Assembly (NCBI RefSeq): GCF_010993965.1
Contig: NZ_WIXM01000005.1
Coordinates: 124,001 to 188,000, forward strand
Direction of reading: 5' to 3'
Length of the DNA: 64,000 nucleotides
From: Gracilibacillus sp. YIM 98692
Lineage (GTDB): Bacteria > Bacillota > Bacilli > Bacillales > Amphibacillaceae
Within the stretch, counting starts at the first letter, position 1, and each line of letters begins with the position of its first letter. The position numbers were made by a program, and so were the translations under genes. Positions 43,780 to 51,617 of this stretch are shown one piece after another. The notes beneath the pieces were generated by a model that ran no database searches, was not told where the DNA came from, and worked only from the letters and a program-made list of their open reading frames with translations.

Positions 43780-44646
43780 ATGAACAGTTCAACCAGAAAT
43801 ATGTATCCTTTAGCTTTTCTTATTCCTGCAGCACTTGTTTATTGTACCTTTTTCTTGTTTCCGACTTCGATGGCTTTCTTTTATAGTATGACTTGGTGGA
43901 CATTGGATGATTGGGAGTTTATCTGGTTCGAAAACTTTATTCAGTTTTTTCAAGAACCATCACTGCGGATTGGGTTTCGGAACACCTTGATTTATGCATT
44001 TACTACTATGGGCGGGAAAGTTGTGCTTGGTTTAATCCTTGCTGTGTTTCTCTGTTCAAAAATTCGCAATAAGGATTTTTTAAGATCAATCGTTTTTTTC
44101 CCTGCATTGCTAAGTACCATTGCCGTAGGGTTTACCTTTAGTGCCATGATGCATCCTACGAATGGTGTCATTAATAAAACGTTAGCTTTGGTAGGAATTG
44201 ATGGACCGAATTGGCTTGGTGATGCAAAGATTGCTTTATTATCTGTCGCCATGACCGATATTTGGAAAGGTGTCGGTATTGCCACTGTTATTTTTATTGC
44301 AGGGATTATGGCCATACCAACTCACTATTATGAGGCACTTAAGATTGATGGTGGAAATGCTATTCAATCGTTTTTCCATATTACGTTGCCACTGTCCAGG
44401 CCAGCGTTAAATACAGTGGTTATCCTTGCACTTATCGGTGGTTTACGTACTTTTGATTTAGTGTGGGCGATGACTGGTGGTGGACCAGGATTCAGTACCG
44501 ACCTTCTTGCCTCGATTGTGTATAAGCAATATGCAAGTGGCTTTTTTGGTCTTGCGACAGCTGGTAATGTTTTATTGTTTTTATTTGTTGGTTTAATTGC
44601 CTTTCCAATCTTTAAACTTCTGAACCGGAAAGAGGTGGATCTATGA
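43780..44646 (+). CDS. ABC sugar permease, MalF/UgpA type (importer 1)
   Basis: A 288-residue membrane protein with six helices (first at about 10-32). The cytoplasmic EAA loop, 'EALKIDGGNAIQSFFHITLPL', is visible near 187-207 and contacts the shared ATPase. First of two permeases that overlap by 4 bases (ATGA), so their ratio is fixed by coupled translation. ATG 43780 follows GAAAGGAGATG. Confidence 0.9.
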   Translation: MNSSTRNMYPLAFLIPAALVYCTFFLFPTSMAFFYSMTWWTLDDWEFIWFENFIQFFQEPSLRIGFRNTLIYAFTTMGGKVVLGLILAVFLCSKIRNKDFLRSIVFFPALLSTIAVGFTFSAMMHPTNGVINKTLALVGIDGPNWLGDAKIALLSVAMTDIWKGVGIATVIFIAGIMAIPTHYYEALKIDGGNAIQSFFHITLPLSRPALNTVVILALIGGLRTFDLVWAMTGGGPGFSTDLLASIVYKQYASGFFGLATAGNVLLFLFVGLIAFPIFKLLNRKEVDL

Positions 44647-45551
44647 GTTCTAAACAAGGAGATGTTATGGATCAAGCATATCAAAAGGATTCGTCTATGC
44701 CACTTGATACGATGGCAGAGAAGAAAAAAGTACGAAAGGGATTATTTGCTCTTGAGAGTATAGCCGTTCTGTTTGCGATTATCTTTTTTGGGATACCATT
44801 TTATTTCGTTATTATTAATTCCATGAAAGATAGTGCAGCTGCAGCAGAGTTGAGTTTAGCTTGGCCGGAAACGTTTCAGTTTTTAGCGAATTATAAAGAA
44901 GTTCTCATGCTAAATGATGGTATTGTGATAAGGGCTTTTATAAATAGTTCTATTATTACGGTATCCTCGATTACAGTCATTATTTTGATTTGTTCTATGG
45001 CTGGTTTTATTCTTTCGCGCAGGCAAGGAATGGCCAAAAGACTGAATTATGTTATTTTAGTAGGTTTAATGATTCCGCCGACCATTGTACCCACTATTTG
45101 GGTGCTGCAAAACCTTGGGTTATTTAAGACATTTCCAGGGATTATTTCCCTAGAGTCCGCCTTGCATTTTTCGTTTGCTTGTTTGTTGTATACAGCCTTT
45201 GTTGCAACCATTCCTCGTGAGCTAGATGAAGCAGCTCTAATGGATGGGTGTGGACCTATTAATTTATTCTTTAAAATCATCTTTCCATTACTAAAACCCG
45301 TAACATCAACGGTTATCGTATTGTCTTCTATTCAAATCTATAATGACTTTGAAAACATGTTGTACTTCTTTCCAGGAGCTGAAAACGCTACGGTACAACT
45401 AACTCTTTACAATTTTACAGGAATTTACGGAACATCCTATCACTTGTTGTTTGCAGACGTAATATTAATCTCGATCCCGCCGCTTGTTTTATTTATTTTC
45501 TTTAACAAGAAGATTGTAGATGGAATGACAGCCGGAGCTGTAAAGGGTTAA
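44643..45551 (+). CDS. ABC sugar permease, MalG/UgpE type (importer 1)
   Basis: A 302-residue membrane protein with a 35-residue cytosolic N-terminus and six helices. The EAA loop is 'DEAALMDGCGPINLFFKIIFP'-like around 197-217. Start ATG 44643 overlaps the previous stop and has GAAAGAGGTGG upstream; ATG 44667 with its own AAGGAG is an alternative that would shorten the protein by eight residues. It completes the importer; an MsmX-like ATPase must come from elsewhere. Confidence 0.9.
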   Translation: MSSKQGDVMDQAYQKDSSMPLDTMAEKKKVRKGLFALESIAVLFAIIFFGIPFYFVIINSMKDSAAAAELSLAWPETFQFLANYKEVLMLNDGIVIRAFINSSIITVSSITVIILICSMAGFILSRRQGMAKRLNYVILVGLMIPPTIVPTIWVLQNLGLFKTFPGIISLESALHFSFACLLYTAFVATIPRELDEAALMDGCGPINLFFKIIFPLLKPVTSTVIVLSSIQIYNDFENMLYFFPGAENATVQLTLYNFTGIYGTSYHLLFADVILISIPPLVLFIFFNKKIVDGMTAGAVKG

Positions 45552-45677
45552 TCTGCTTTTTATTGTTGTCCCGATTGACCTAAGCGAAGGCTTGATGGAC
45601 CATGAAAGCTTATTTATTAACCTTTATCATTTTAATTAATCGAAATAGATTATATTTAAGAGGATTCTAAACTTTTA

Positions 45678-45691
45678 TGTAAGCGTTCTAT
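45678..45691 (+). promoter_or_regulatory. cre-like site before the isomerase gene
   Basis: TGTAAGCGTTCTAT matches the cre consensus except the last two bases and lies 23 bases before the ATG at 45714, in a 162-base gap. Confidence 0.4.
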
Positions 45692-45713
45692 TTACTAGTG
45701 AGGAGGAAGGAAA

Positions 45714-46544
45714 ATGAAGTTAGGCGTAAATTCAGTTCTTTTTAGTGGGTATGATTTACAAACAGCTATCCAATACATCAAATTCAGTGGCTATGACGGG
45801 ATGGAATTATCATCTATTGTTGGAATGGTAGAACACTTAACTGATACAGCAACTGAAGCTGAACTTGCTGAAATACGGAAAATGGTCGAGGAGGCCGGGC
45901 TTGATCTCTATTGTGTAGAAGCGGCCACTAATATACTCGTTCCGGAAAATCGTGAGAGAACGAAAAGGGTTTTTGAACGGGCTGCTAAGCTTGGTATTCC
46001 AATGGTAACAACAGGAAGTGCTGGGAAATCTGATGATGAAGAAAGTACAGAGGCTTCCATTCGAGCAATTGAAGAATTAGCGCAAGCTGCTAGTGATGTT
46101 GGGATACGCTATGCATTAAAACTACATTATGGTCAAAGTATTTACAACACGAAAACGGCCCTTCGACTAATGGATGAAGTTAAGCATCCAGCTTTGGGGC
46201 TGAATTTTGATGCTACACATGTTGGCCGTGTTGGGGATGATCCTGTTGCAGCAATTGAATCCCTTTCAGACCATATTATTCATTCTCACATCCGTGACAC
46301 ATATATGGAACAATTAAAGATTTCTGCTCCTGAATTTCAAACAGCTGGAAGAGGAACCGTTCCTCTAAAAGAAGTGGTCGATAAGATGGTGGAAATAGAT
46401 TATCAAGGTGCTACAGTGCTTGAAATTATTGGGGCAAAAGACTATGCCTTACCGGAAGTTACAGCTATTGCAGCTGAAAGTCGTGGTTATCTAAGTCGTT
46501 TATTTGAAGAGGCAAAGGAAAAGAGGGAGGAATTACAATGCTAA
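45714..46544 (+). CDS. Sugar phosphate isomerase/epimerase-type TIM barrel protein
   Basis: A 276-residue protein of the AP-endonuclease-2/xylose-isomerase-like TIM barrel family. Metal ligands are suggested by 'VEAATNILVPE' (Glu), 'LKLHYGQS' (His), 'LNFDATHVGRVGDD' (Asp-His), 'SHIRDTY' and 'VLEIIGAKDY'. Members interconvert keto sugars or dehydrate ketoinositols; the specific reaction is unknown. It overlaps the downstream oxidoreductase by 7 bases. An oxidoreductase plus such an isomerase is a common pair for oxidised sugars, which is the likely role here. Confidence 0.82.
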   Translation: MKLGVNSVLFSGYDLQTAIQYIKFSGYDGMELSSIVGMVEHLTDTATEAELAEIRKMVEEAGLDLYCVEAATNILVPENRERTKRVFERAAKLGIPMVTTGSAGKSDDEESTEASIRAIEELAQAASDVGIRYALKLHYGQSIYNTKTALRLMDEVKHPALGLNFDATHVGRVGDDPVAAIESLSDHIIHSHIRDTYMEQLKISAPEFQTAGRGTVPLKEVVDKMVEIDYQGATVLEIIGAKDYALPEVTAIAAESRGYLSRLFEEAKEKREELQC

Positions 46545-47557
46545 AAGTGGCGGTTGTAGGTGTTGGAAATATCGGAAAAATTCATTGCAGGTATTATAGT
46601 GAAAATCCAAATGTTGTATTAGTAGCGGCTTGTGACTTAATAGAAGAGCGTGCTCAGGCAATGGCTGATCTTTACGGAACACAAGCTTATCAGGACATGG
46701 GAACAATGCTAGAAAAGGAAGAGATTGATATTGTTAGTATCGCAACGGCTGGAGAAGAAAATGGAGGTGATCACTATAGACCTGCTGTAATGGCGATAGA
46801 GGCAGGGAAAGATGTGTTAGTGGAAAAGCCGATATCCAATAATATAGAAGAAGCTAGGTCAATGGTTCGTCTTGCTGCCAAGAAAAATGTTCGCTTAGTA
46901 AGCAACTTGAATCACCGCTTTGTTCCAGCTGCTTACAAAGGAAAAGAGTTAATCGATAAAGGGGATTTAGGTAGGCTTCTATTTTTAAATATGAAGTTAA
47001 CCATTCAAAATCCAAAAGAAACGAGTCCATGGTTCCATTTACGGGCACTTCACCCACATTCTGTTGATGTCATGCGCTATTTTGCTGGTGATATTAAACG
47101 TGTGCAAGCCTTTATGACGAAAGCCCCTGGAAGAAGTATTTGGTCGACTGCTTCTATTAATCTAGAGTTTGCTTCTGGTGCTGTTGGTCATTTAACTGGC
47201 AGTTACGACATGGCTGGCCGCCATCCAATCGAATACTGTGAAGTGGCAGGGAATCAGGGACGATTTGTCATTGATAATGTTTATGAAAATTTCACTTTCT
47301 ATCCACATGACAGTGATGAATTGTTAGTTCTTCGTAATTCTATCATGACTGGGGTTGGAAGTTTCCAAGAGACATTTAAAAATAGATTGGATCATTTTGT
47401 GAAGCAAGTGCAAGAAGGGGTGGAACCGGACAAGATGGAAGCTTCTGGAGCGCATGCTTTAGCAGGACAGGAAGTAATCGAAGCAGCTATCCAATCACAG
47501 ATGGCTAATGGAAAAGTAATAGAAGTACCGAAAACAGGTAAGGAGATCATGCTATGA
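46538..47557 (+). CDS. Gfo/Idh/MocA family oxidoreductase, paralog B
   Basis: A 339-residue protein, equal in length to paralog A at 41198 and clearly similar along its whole length ('EENGGDHYRPAVMAIEAGKD' versus the matching stretch in A). It has the canonical GVGNIG (8-13), EKP with Lys97 and 'LHPHSVDVMRYF' with His174, while the position of the IolG catalytic Asp is Ala170. The pair seems to be a local duplication with the importer genes between. ATG 46538 follows GGAGGAATTACA. It overlaps both neighbours, so it is part of the isomerase-oxidoreductase-ASRT unit. Confidence 0.88.
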   Translation: MLKVAVVGVGNIGKIHCRYYSENPNVVLVAACDLIEERAQAMADLYGTQAYQDMGTMLEKEEIDIVSIATAGEENGGDHYRPAVMAIEAGKDVLVEKPISNNIEEARSMVRLAAKKNVRLVSNLNHRFVPAAYKGKELIDKGDLGRLLFLNMKLTIQNPKETSPWFHLRALHPHSVDVMRYFAGDIKRVQAFMTKAPGRSIWSTASINLEFASGAVGHLTGSYDMAGRHPIEYCEVAGNQGRFVIDNVYENFTFYPHDSDELLVLRNSIMTGVGSFQETFKNRLDHFVKQVQEGVEPDKMEASGAHALAGQEVIEAAIQSQMANGKVIEVPKTGKEIML

Positions 47558-47925
47558 CTGGTAAAAAGAAGTGGATTATCCCAGATGGCTTTTTACAGCC
47601 TAAAAGTACAGGGGATGAAGTCAGCCACGAAGCGGTATGTGTGCTGAATTTAGGAGATGAAGCCGCAACCATCCATTTAACTTTTTATTTCGAGGATCGC
47701 GATCCAATGGATGCATTTGTGACAGAATGTGGTGCGAAACGAACCCATCATATTCGATTAGATAAATTAACGGATCAATATGGTAACCAAGTTCCAAGAG
47801 GAGTTCCATATGCTATTGAAGTAAATAGTTCTGTTCCCATTATCGTTCAACATAGCAGGTTAGATACTTCTCAAGAAGCGCTTGCTTTGTTTACAACAAT
47901 GGCGTATTCCACAGAAGACAAGTAA
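47554..47925 (+). CDS. ASRT-family protein (sensory rhodopsin transducer-like)
   Basis: A 123-residue protein resembling the Anabaena sensory rhodopsin transducer family. Visible family features are the N-terminal 'WIIPDGFL', 'VCVLNLGDEAATIHLTFYFEDRDP' (around 30-53) and the C-terminal 'IIVQHSRLDTSQEALALF' (about 97-114). The known member is a small beta-sandwich tetramer that interacts with a rhodopsin, but no rhodopsin gene is seen here. In Firmicutes such genes lie in sugar clusters and may bind a carbohydrate or DNA; the role is unknown. Overlaps the upstream gene by 4 bases (ATGA). Confidence 0.8.
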   Translation: MTGKKKWIIPDGFLQPKSTGDEVSHEAVCVLNLGDEAATIHLTFYFEDRDPMDAFVTECGAKRTHHIRLDKLTDQYGNQVPRGVPYAIEVNSSVPIIVQHSRLDTSQEALALFTTMAYSTEDK

Positions 47926-47994
47926 TAAAGATACTGACTGTATGACACCTCTGTAATTTCACAAACATTTTGAAATAAAGGGGCGGGATGAGTA

Positions 47995-48957
47995 TTGAGA
48001 ATGAAAAGCAGCGAGTTTATGAAGGAAGAAGAATTCCCATTCTGGATCAACTACAAAGTTCATACAGCTCGGAATACTCCACCAATACATGCACATGATT
48101 TTATCGAATTAGTTTATGTGACAGAAGGGGAAGCAGAGCATATTTTTGAAGGGGAGCTTTATCCTCTATCAAAAGGTGATGTCTTTATCATTAATCCGGG
48201 AGAGGTACACACCTATAAAGTTAAGAGTGATCGTAAATTAGGAATCATAAATTGTCTCTTTATGCCAAGCTTATTTGATGAAGTGTGGCTTCGAGGATTA
48301 GGAATCTCAGAATCTATGGATTACTTCTATGTTCATCCATTTTTAGAAAAGTGTGAGCGGTTTCACCGTTGCTTGAATTTAAGAGGGCAAGAAGCAGAGG
48401 ATATACGTACTAGATTAGAGGACCTTTCGGATGAATTTGAGAGTAAGCGGAATGGGTATTCTCCATTAATTCGTTTGCAATTAGTCCAACTGCTCATCTT
48501 ATTATCTAGAATTTACGTGAGGCGCAATGTTACGACGGAACAATTAAATGTCAAAACGCATGAAAGAAAAATGTTCATTCAACGGATTTGCGGTTATTTG
48601 GAAAGGCATTATGACCAAAAGTTAACGATATCTAATTTATCTGAATTATTCAATATTAGCCCTCGTCATTTGAATCGGATTTTTAAAGCAGAGACAGGTA
48701 AGACCGTCATTGAATTTATCCACCATATACGTATCACGAGAGCAATGAAACTATTAACCGAGACGAACGAAAAGGTCATATCGATTGCTATGGATGTAGG
48801 CTATGATGACCCCGCATTTTTCACTCGATTATTTACTCGAAAGGTCGGTTGTTCACCAGGGAAATATCGTGATCAAAGTAATGTAGAGGCGATGGAGAGA
48901 GAAGAGTTCCTAGCTGTGCCAAATCATCCATTATCTAGTGAAGTATCAAAGGTATAA
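47995..48957 (+). CDS. AraC family transcriptional regulator
   Basis: A 320-residue regulator with an N-terminal cupin sensor ('IHAHDFIELVYVTEGEAEHIF') and a C-terminal AraC DNA-binding domain (about 200-295, with 'AMDVGYDDPAFFTRLFTRKVG'). It lies between the first ABC/oxidoreductase unit and the sulfatase gene, so it could serve either. Start TTG 47995, 11 bases from AAAGGGG, fits better than ATG 48001, which is 17 bases away. It is similar in build to the AraC protein at 34119. Confidence 0.88.
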   Translation: MRMKSSEFMKEEEFPFWINYKVHTARNTPPIHAHDFIELVYVTEGEAEHIFEGELYPLSKGDVFIINPGEVHTYKVKSDRKLGIINCLFMPSLFDEVWLRGLGISESMDYFYVHPFLEKCERFHRCLNLRGQEAEDIRTRLEDLSDEFESKRNGYSPLIRLQLVQLLILLSRIYVRRNVTTEQLNVKTHERKMFIQRICGYLERHYDQKLTISNLSELFNISPRHLNRIFKAETGKTVIEFIHHIRITRAMKLLTETNEKVISIAMDVGYDDPAFFTRLFTRKVGCSPGKYRDQSNVEAMEREEFLAVPNHPLSSEVSKV

Positions 48958-48978
48958 ACCTATTAAAGGAGGATTTTT

Positions 48979-50355
48979 ATGAAAAAACAGCCAAATGTTA
49001 TTGTTTTTGGAATAGATAGCTTAAGACGTGATTATATGAGTAGTTATGGGTATCATCGATTAACAACTCCTCATATGGATAAAATTGCGAGTCAAGGAGT
49101 TCTGTTTGAAAATCATTTTAGCCCTAGTATCCCAACTACACCAGCATACGCATCGATGCTTACAGGTATGGATTGTTTCGGTACAGATGTAGTAGCACTA
49201 CGGCATCAGGGTGGCTTAGGAAACCATGTTAAAACATTACCAGAAATACTAGACGAAAACGGCTATAATACGACATGCGTTGGTTTTTCTAATAACCCTT
49301 CTTCAAGAGGGTTCCAAAAATACTTAGATTACGAAGCATGGCAGCCTGATGAAACAGGAAGGTGCCCAAAAGCGGATAATTTGAATGAGGTGGCCATTCC
49401 TGAATTGAAGCGATTGAACCAGGAAGACAAGCCTTTCTTTCTATTTTTAAGACATATGGATCCACATTCGCCATATCTTCCGCCAAAACCATTTGAAAGA
49501 ATGTTTTACGATGGAGATGAAAAGGATCCAGCAAACAAGTCAATGGAACCTGTCTATAATTTCAAGCCACATGCGGACTTTTTTAAGTCATGGATTCCAG
49601 AAGGAGTGACAGACGAGAAATATGTATGTGCACAATATGAAGGTGCCATAGCTTATATGGATGCCTGTATTCAAAATATATTTGCAACCGTAGAAGAGCT
49701 TGGCATCGAAGAGGAGACCCTGATTGTTTTGACCTCTGATCATGGAGAGACCTTGTATGAGCATGAATGTTATTTTGACCATCACGGCATGTATGACAAT
49801 TGTTTAGTTGTGCCACTGATTCTAAAATTTCCTGGGAAATTACCAGAAGGCAAACGCATTTCAGATACTACGGTGATACAAGACGTGACACCGACCATCT
49901 TAGAATTGTTAGGCATCGAAACAGATTTAGCATTTAATGGTCAGAGTTTAGCTCGTCCTTTGAAAGGGGACAAGTTGGCTCCTGTATCAGAGTTTTATAT
50001 AACAGAGTGTACATGGATGAGAAAGCACGGGTGGCGTACCCCAGAATGGAAGTTGATTCAAGCGTTAGAACCGGATTTTCATTTTAAACCAGAGATAGAA
50101 TTATATAATTTAGTGAAGGATCCTGAGGAAAATCATAACGTAGCGGATCAGGAGCCTGAGGTAGTGAAGCTATTGCAACAAAGAATGGAAGATTATATTG
50201 CGAAGCGTGAAGCGGAGACGGGTAGAATAAATCCAATGTACACGAATATTCATTACCACGGACTAGATGAAGCGCCGTTGAAGTCGTCTCAAGAAGCCTA
50301 TGATAAGTTATATCTTGGTTCAATTTCAAACGCTAGAAAAATACAAGCCAAATAA
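48979..50355 (+). CDS. Sulfatase-fold hydrolase with Thr at the nucleophile position
   Basis: A 458-residue alkaline-phosphatase-superfamily enzyme. 'VIVFGIDSLRRDYMSSYGY' (8-25) and 'VLTSDHGETLYEHECYFDHHG' (about 251-271) hold the metal ligands. Sulfatases mature a Cys or Ser in C/S-x-P-x-R to formylglycine; aligned on the 'SMLTG' end, this protein has T53-T-P-A-Y57 instead. Thr is the nucleophile in phosphatases and phosphoglycerol transferases of the same fold, so a phosphoester substrate is possible. No signal peptide is seen. ATG 48979 follows AAAGGAGG. A related protein is at 51618 on the other strand. Confidence 0.85.
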   Translation: MKKQPNVIVFGIDSLRRDYMSSYGYHRLTTPHMDKIASQGVLFENHFSPSIPTTPAYASMLTGMDCFGTDVVALRHQGGLGNHVKTLPEILDENGYNTTCVGFSNNPSSRGFQKYLDYEAWQPDETGRCPKADNLNEVAIPELKRLNQEDKPFFLFLRHMDPHSPYLPPKPFERMFYDGDEKDPANKSMEPVYNFKPHADFFKSWIPEGVTDEKYVCAQYEGAIAYMDACIQNIFATVEELGIEEETLIVLTSDHGETLYEHECYFDHHGMYDNCLVVPLILKFPGKLPEGKRISDTTVIQDVTPTILELLGIETDLAFNGQSLARPLKGDKLAPVSEFYITECTWMRKHGWRTPEWKLIQALEPDFHFKPEIELYNLVKDPEENHNVADQEPEVVKLLQQRMEDYIAKREAETGRINPMYTNIHYHGLDEAPLKSSQEAYDKLYLGSISNARKIQAK

Positions 50356-50356
50356 A

Positions 50357-50380
50357 AGGATCTGCCATCAGGTAGATCCT
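50357..50380 (+). terminator. Hairpin after the sulfatase-fold gene
   Basis: AGGATCT (50357-50363) and AGATCCT (50374-50380) pair, with inner CC/GG, giving a compact stem; only a loose T-run follows. Confidence 0.6.
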
Positions 50381-50393
50381 CCTTCATTTAATC

Positions 50394-50823
50394 AGAAGTG
50401 CTCTATCGATAGTTTTAGCAGAAGAATCAGCGTTAAACTGCCATAAGAAGTGCTCTATCGGTAGTTTTAGCAGAAGATTCAGCGTTAAACTGCCATGAGA
50501 AGCGTTCTATCGGTAGTTTAGTAGAAGATTTAGCGTTAAACTGCCATGAGAAGCGCTCTATCGGTAGTTTTAGCAAAAGATTCAGCGTTAAACTGCCATG
50601 AGAAGTGCTCTATCGGTAGTTTAGCAGAAGAATCAGCGTTAAACTGCCATAAGAAGTGCTCTATCGATAGTTTTAGTAGAAGAATCAGCGACAAACTGGT
50701 ATAAGAAGTGCTCTATCGATAGTTTTAGTAGAAGAATCAGCGTTAAACAGCCATAAGAAGCGCTCTATCGATAGTTTTAGTAGAAGAATCAGCGACAAAC
50801 TGGTATAAGAAGCGTTCTTTTTA
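50394..50823. repeat. Tandem repeat, eight copies of a 51-52 bp unit
   Basis: Eight full copies (six of 52 bp, two of 51 bp) fill 50394-50807, and a partial ninth copy follows. Each starts AGAAG(T/C)G(C/T)TCTATCG and holds CTATCGATAG or CTATCGGTAG, the first a perfect palindrome, then a GTTAAACTGCC- or GACAAACTGGT-type end. Copies 6 and 8 share the GACAAACTGGTATA variant, and copies 1-5 plus 7 the other, so block duplication has occurred. The unit is not a multiple of three and no long frame crosses it. It fills the 539-base gap before the YesL gene. Confidence 0.92.
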
Positions 50824-50894
50824 AAAGCAACGATCCTTTAGCAAACTTACCTAAGTTTATTAACAGTTAAGCAAATACATAGAGGGGTGAAATC

Positions 50895-51518
50895 ATGGGC
50901 AGTTTTGGAATATTAAAAATACCGGAATGGATATTGAAGTTTGCTTATGTGAATCTGTTATGGATCTGTTTTTCTTTTTTAGGTTTGGTTATGATGGGCA
51001 TATTTCCAGCAACCATTGCCATGTTCGCTATTTTCCGTATATGGATAATGGGAGAGACAGATTTACCAATTTTGAAGAACTTCTGGAATTATTATAAAAA
51101 AGATTTCTTTAAGAGTAATATACTTGGATCAATTCTATTTATGATCGGTTATACGTTATATATCGATTTTCAACTTTTGCAACATGCTAGTGCTAGTGTC
51201 TTCATAACCATTCTCACTTATGTCGTTGCAGCTATCACATTTATGTATATCCTAACTCTTTTATATACATTCCCCGTTTTTGTTCATTATGATATTTCGG
51301 TTATTAAAGTGTTAAAAACCTCATTTCTAACCATGATTGTTTCCCCGCTTCCTACTATAATGATGATTGCGGGATGCATTATCCTTTATTTTTCGCTAAG
51401 AAATTTTCTGGGATTGGTTGTCATTTTAGGACCAAGTTTGTTTGCCTTTTTAATTATGTGTTCCGCTTATTTATCATTTACGAATATTGTCAAAAGCAAA
51501 GAACAGCCAAGTAATTGA
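50895..51518 (+). CDS. YesL family (DUF624) membrane protein
   Basis: A 207-residue membrane protein with five hydrophobic segments and the YesL-like opening 'PEWILKFAYVNLLWICFSFLGL' (about 10-31) and 'GIFPATIAMFAIFRIW' (about 36-51). Members are found next to sugar ABC importers and glycoside hydrolases in Bacillus, where they are presumed accessory to uptake, but no reaction is known. A second member is at 60472 in the same region. ATG 50895 follows GAGGGGTGA. Confidence 0.85.
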   Translation: MGSFGILKIPEWILKFAYVNLLWICFSFLGLVMMGIFPATIAMFAIFRIWIMGETDLPILKNFWNYYKKDFFKSNILGSILFMIGYTLYIDFQLLQHASASVFITILTYVVAAITFMYILTLLYTFPVFVHYDISVIKVLKTSFLTMIVSPLPTIMMIAGCIILYFSLRNFLGLVVILGPSLFAFLIMCSAYLSFTNIVKSKEQPSN

Positions 51519-51525
51519 AAAATAA

Positions 51526-51565
51526 AAACAGGTAATTATCTACAATTCTAGATGATTACCTGTTT
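51526..51565. terminator. Bidirectional terminator
   Basis: AAACAGGTAATTATCTA and TAGATGATTACCTGTTT form a 17-bp stem with one mismatch and a 6-base loop, between the convergent YesL and second sulfatase-fold genes. Confidence 0.85.
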
Positions 51566-51617
51566 CATTAATTTATTACAATCGTCATAAGATCCCTACA
51601 TTGATGTAAGACTCTCT

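Noticed and set aside
48979-50355. Arylsulfatase assignment
   Set aside because: The C/S-x-P-x-R maturation motif is absent; only the broader fold can be claimed.
50394-50823. CRISPR array
   Set aside because: The repeats are directly tandem with no unique spacers, and no cas gene lies nearby.
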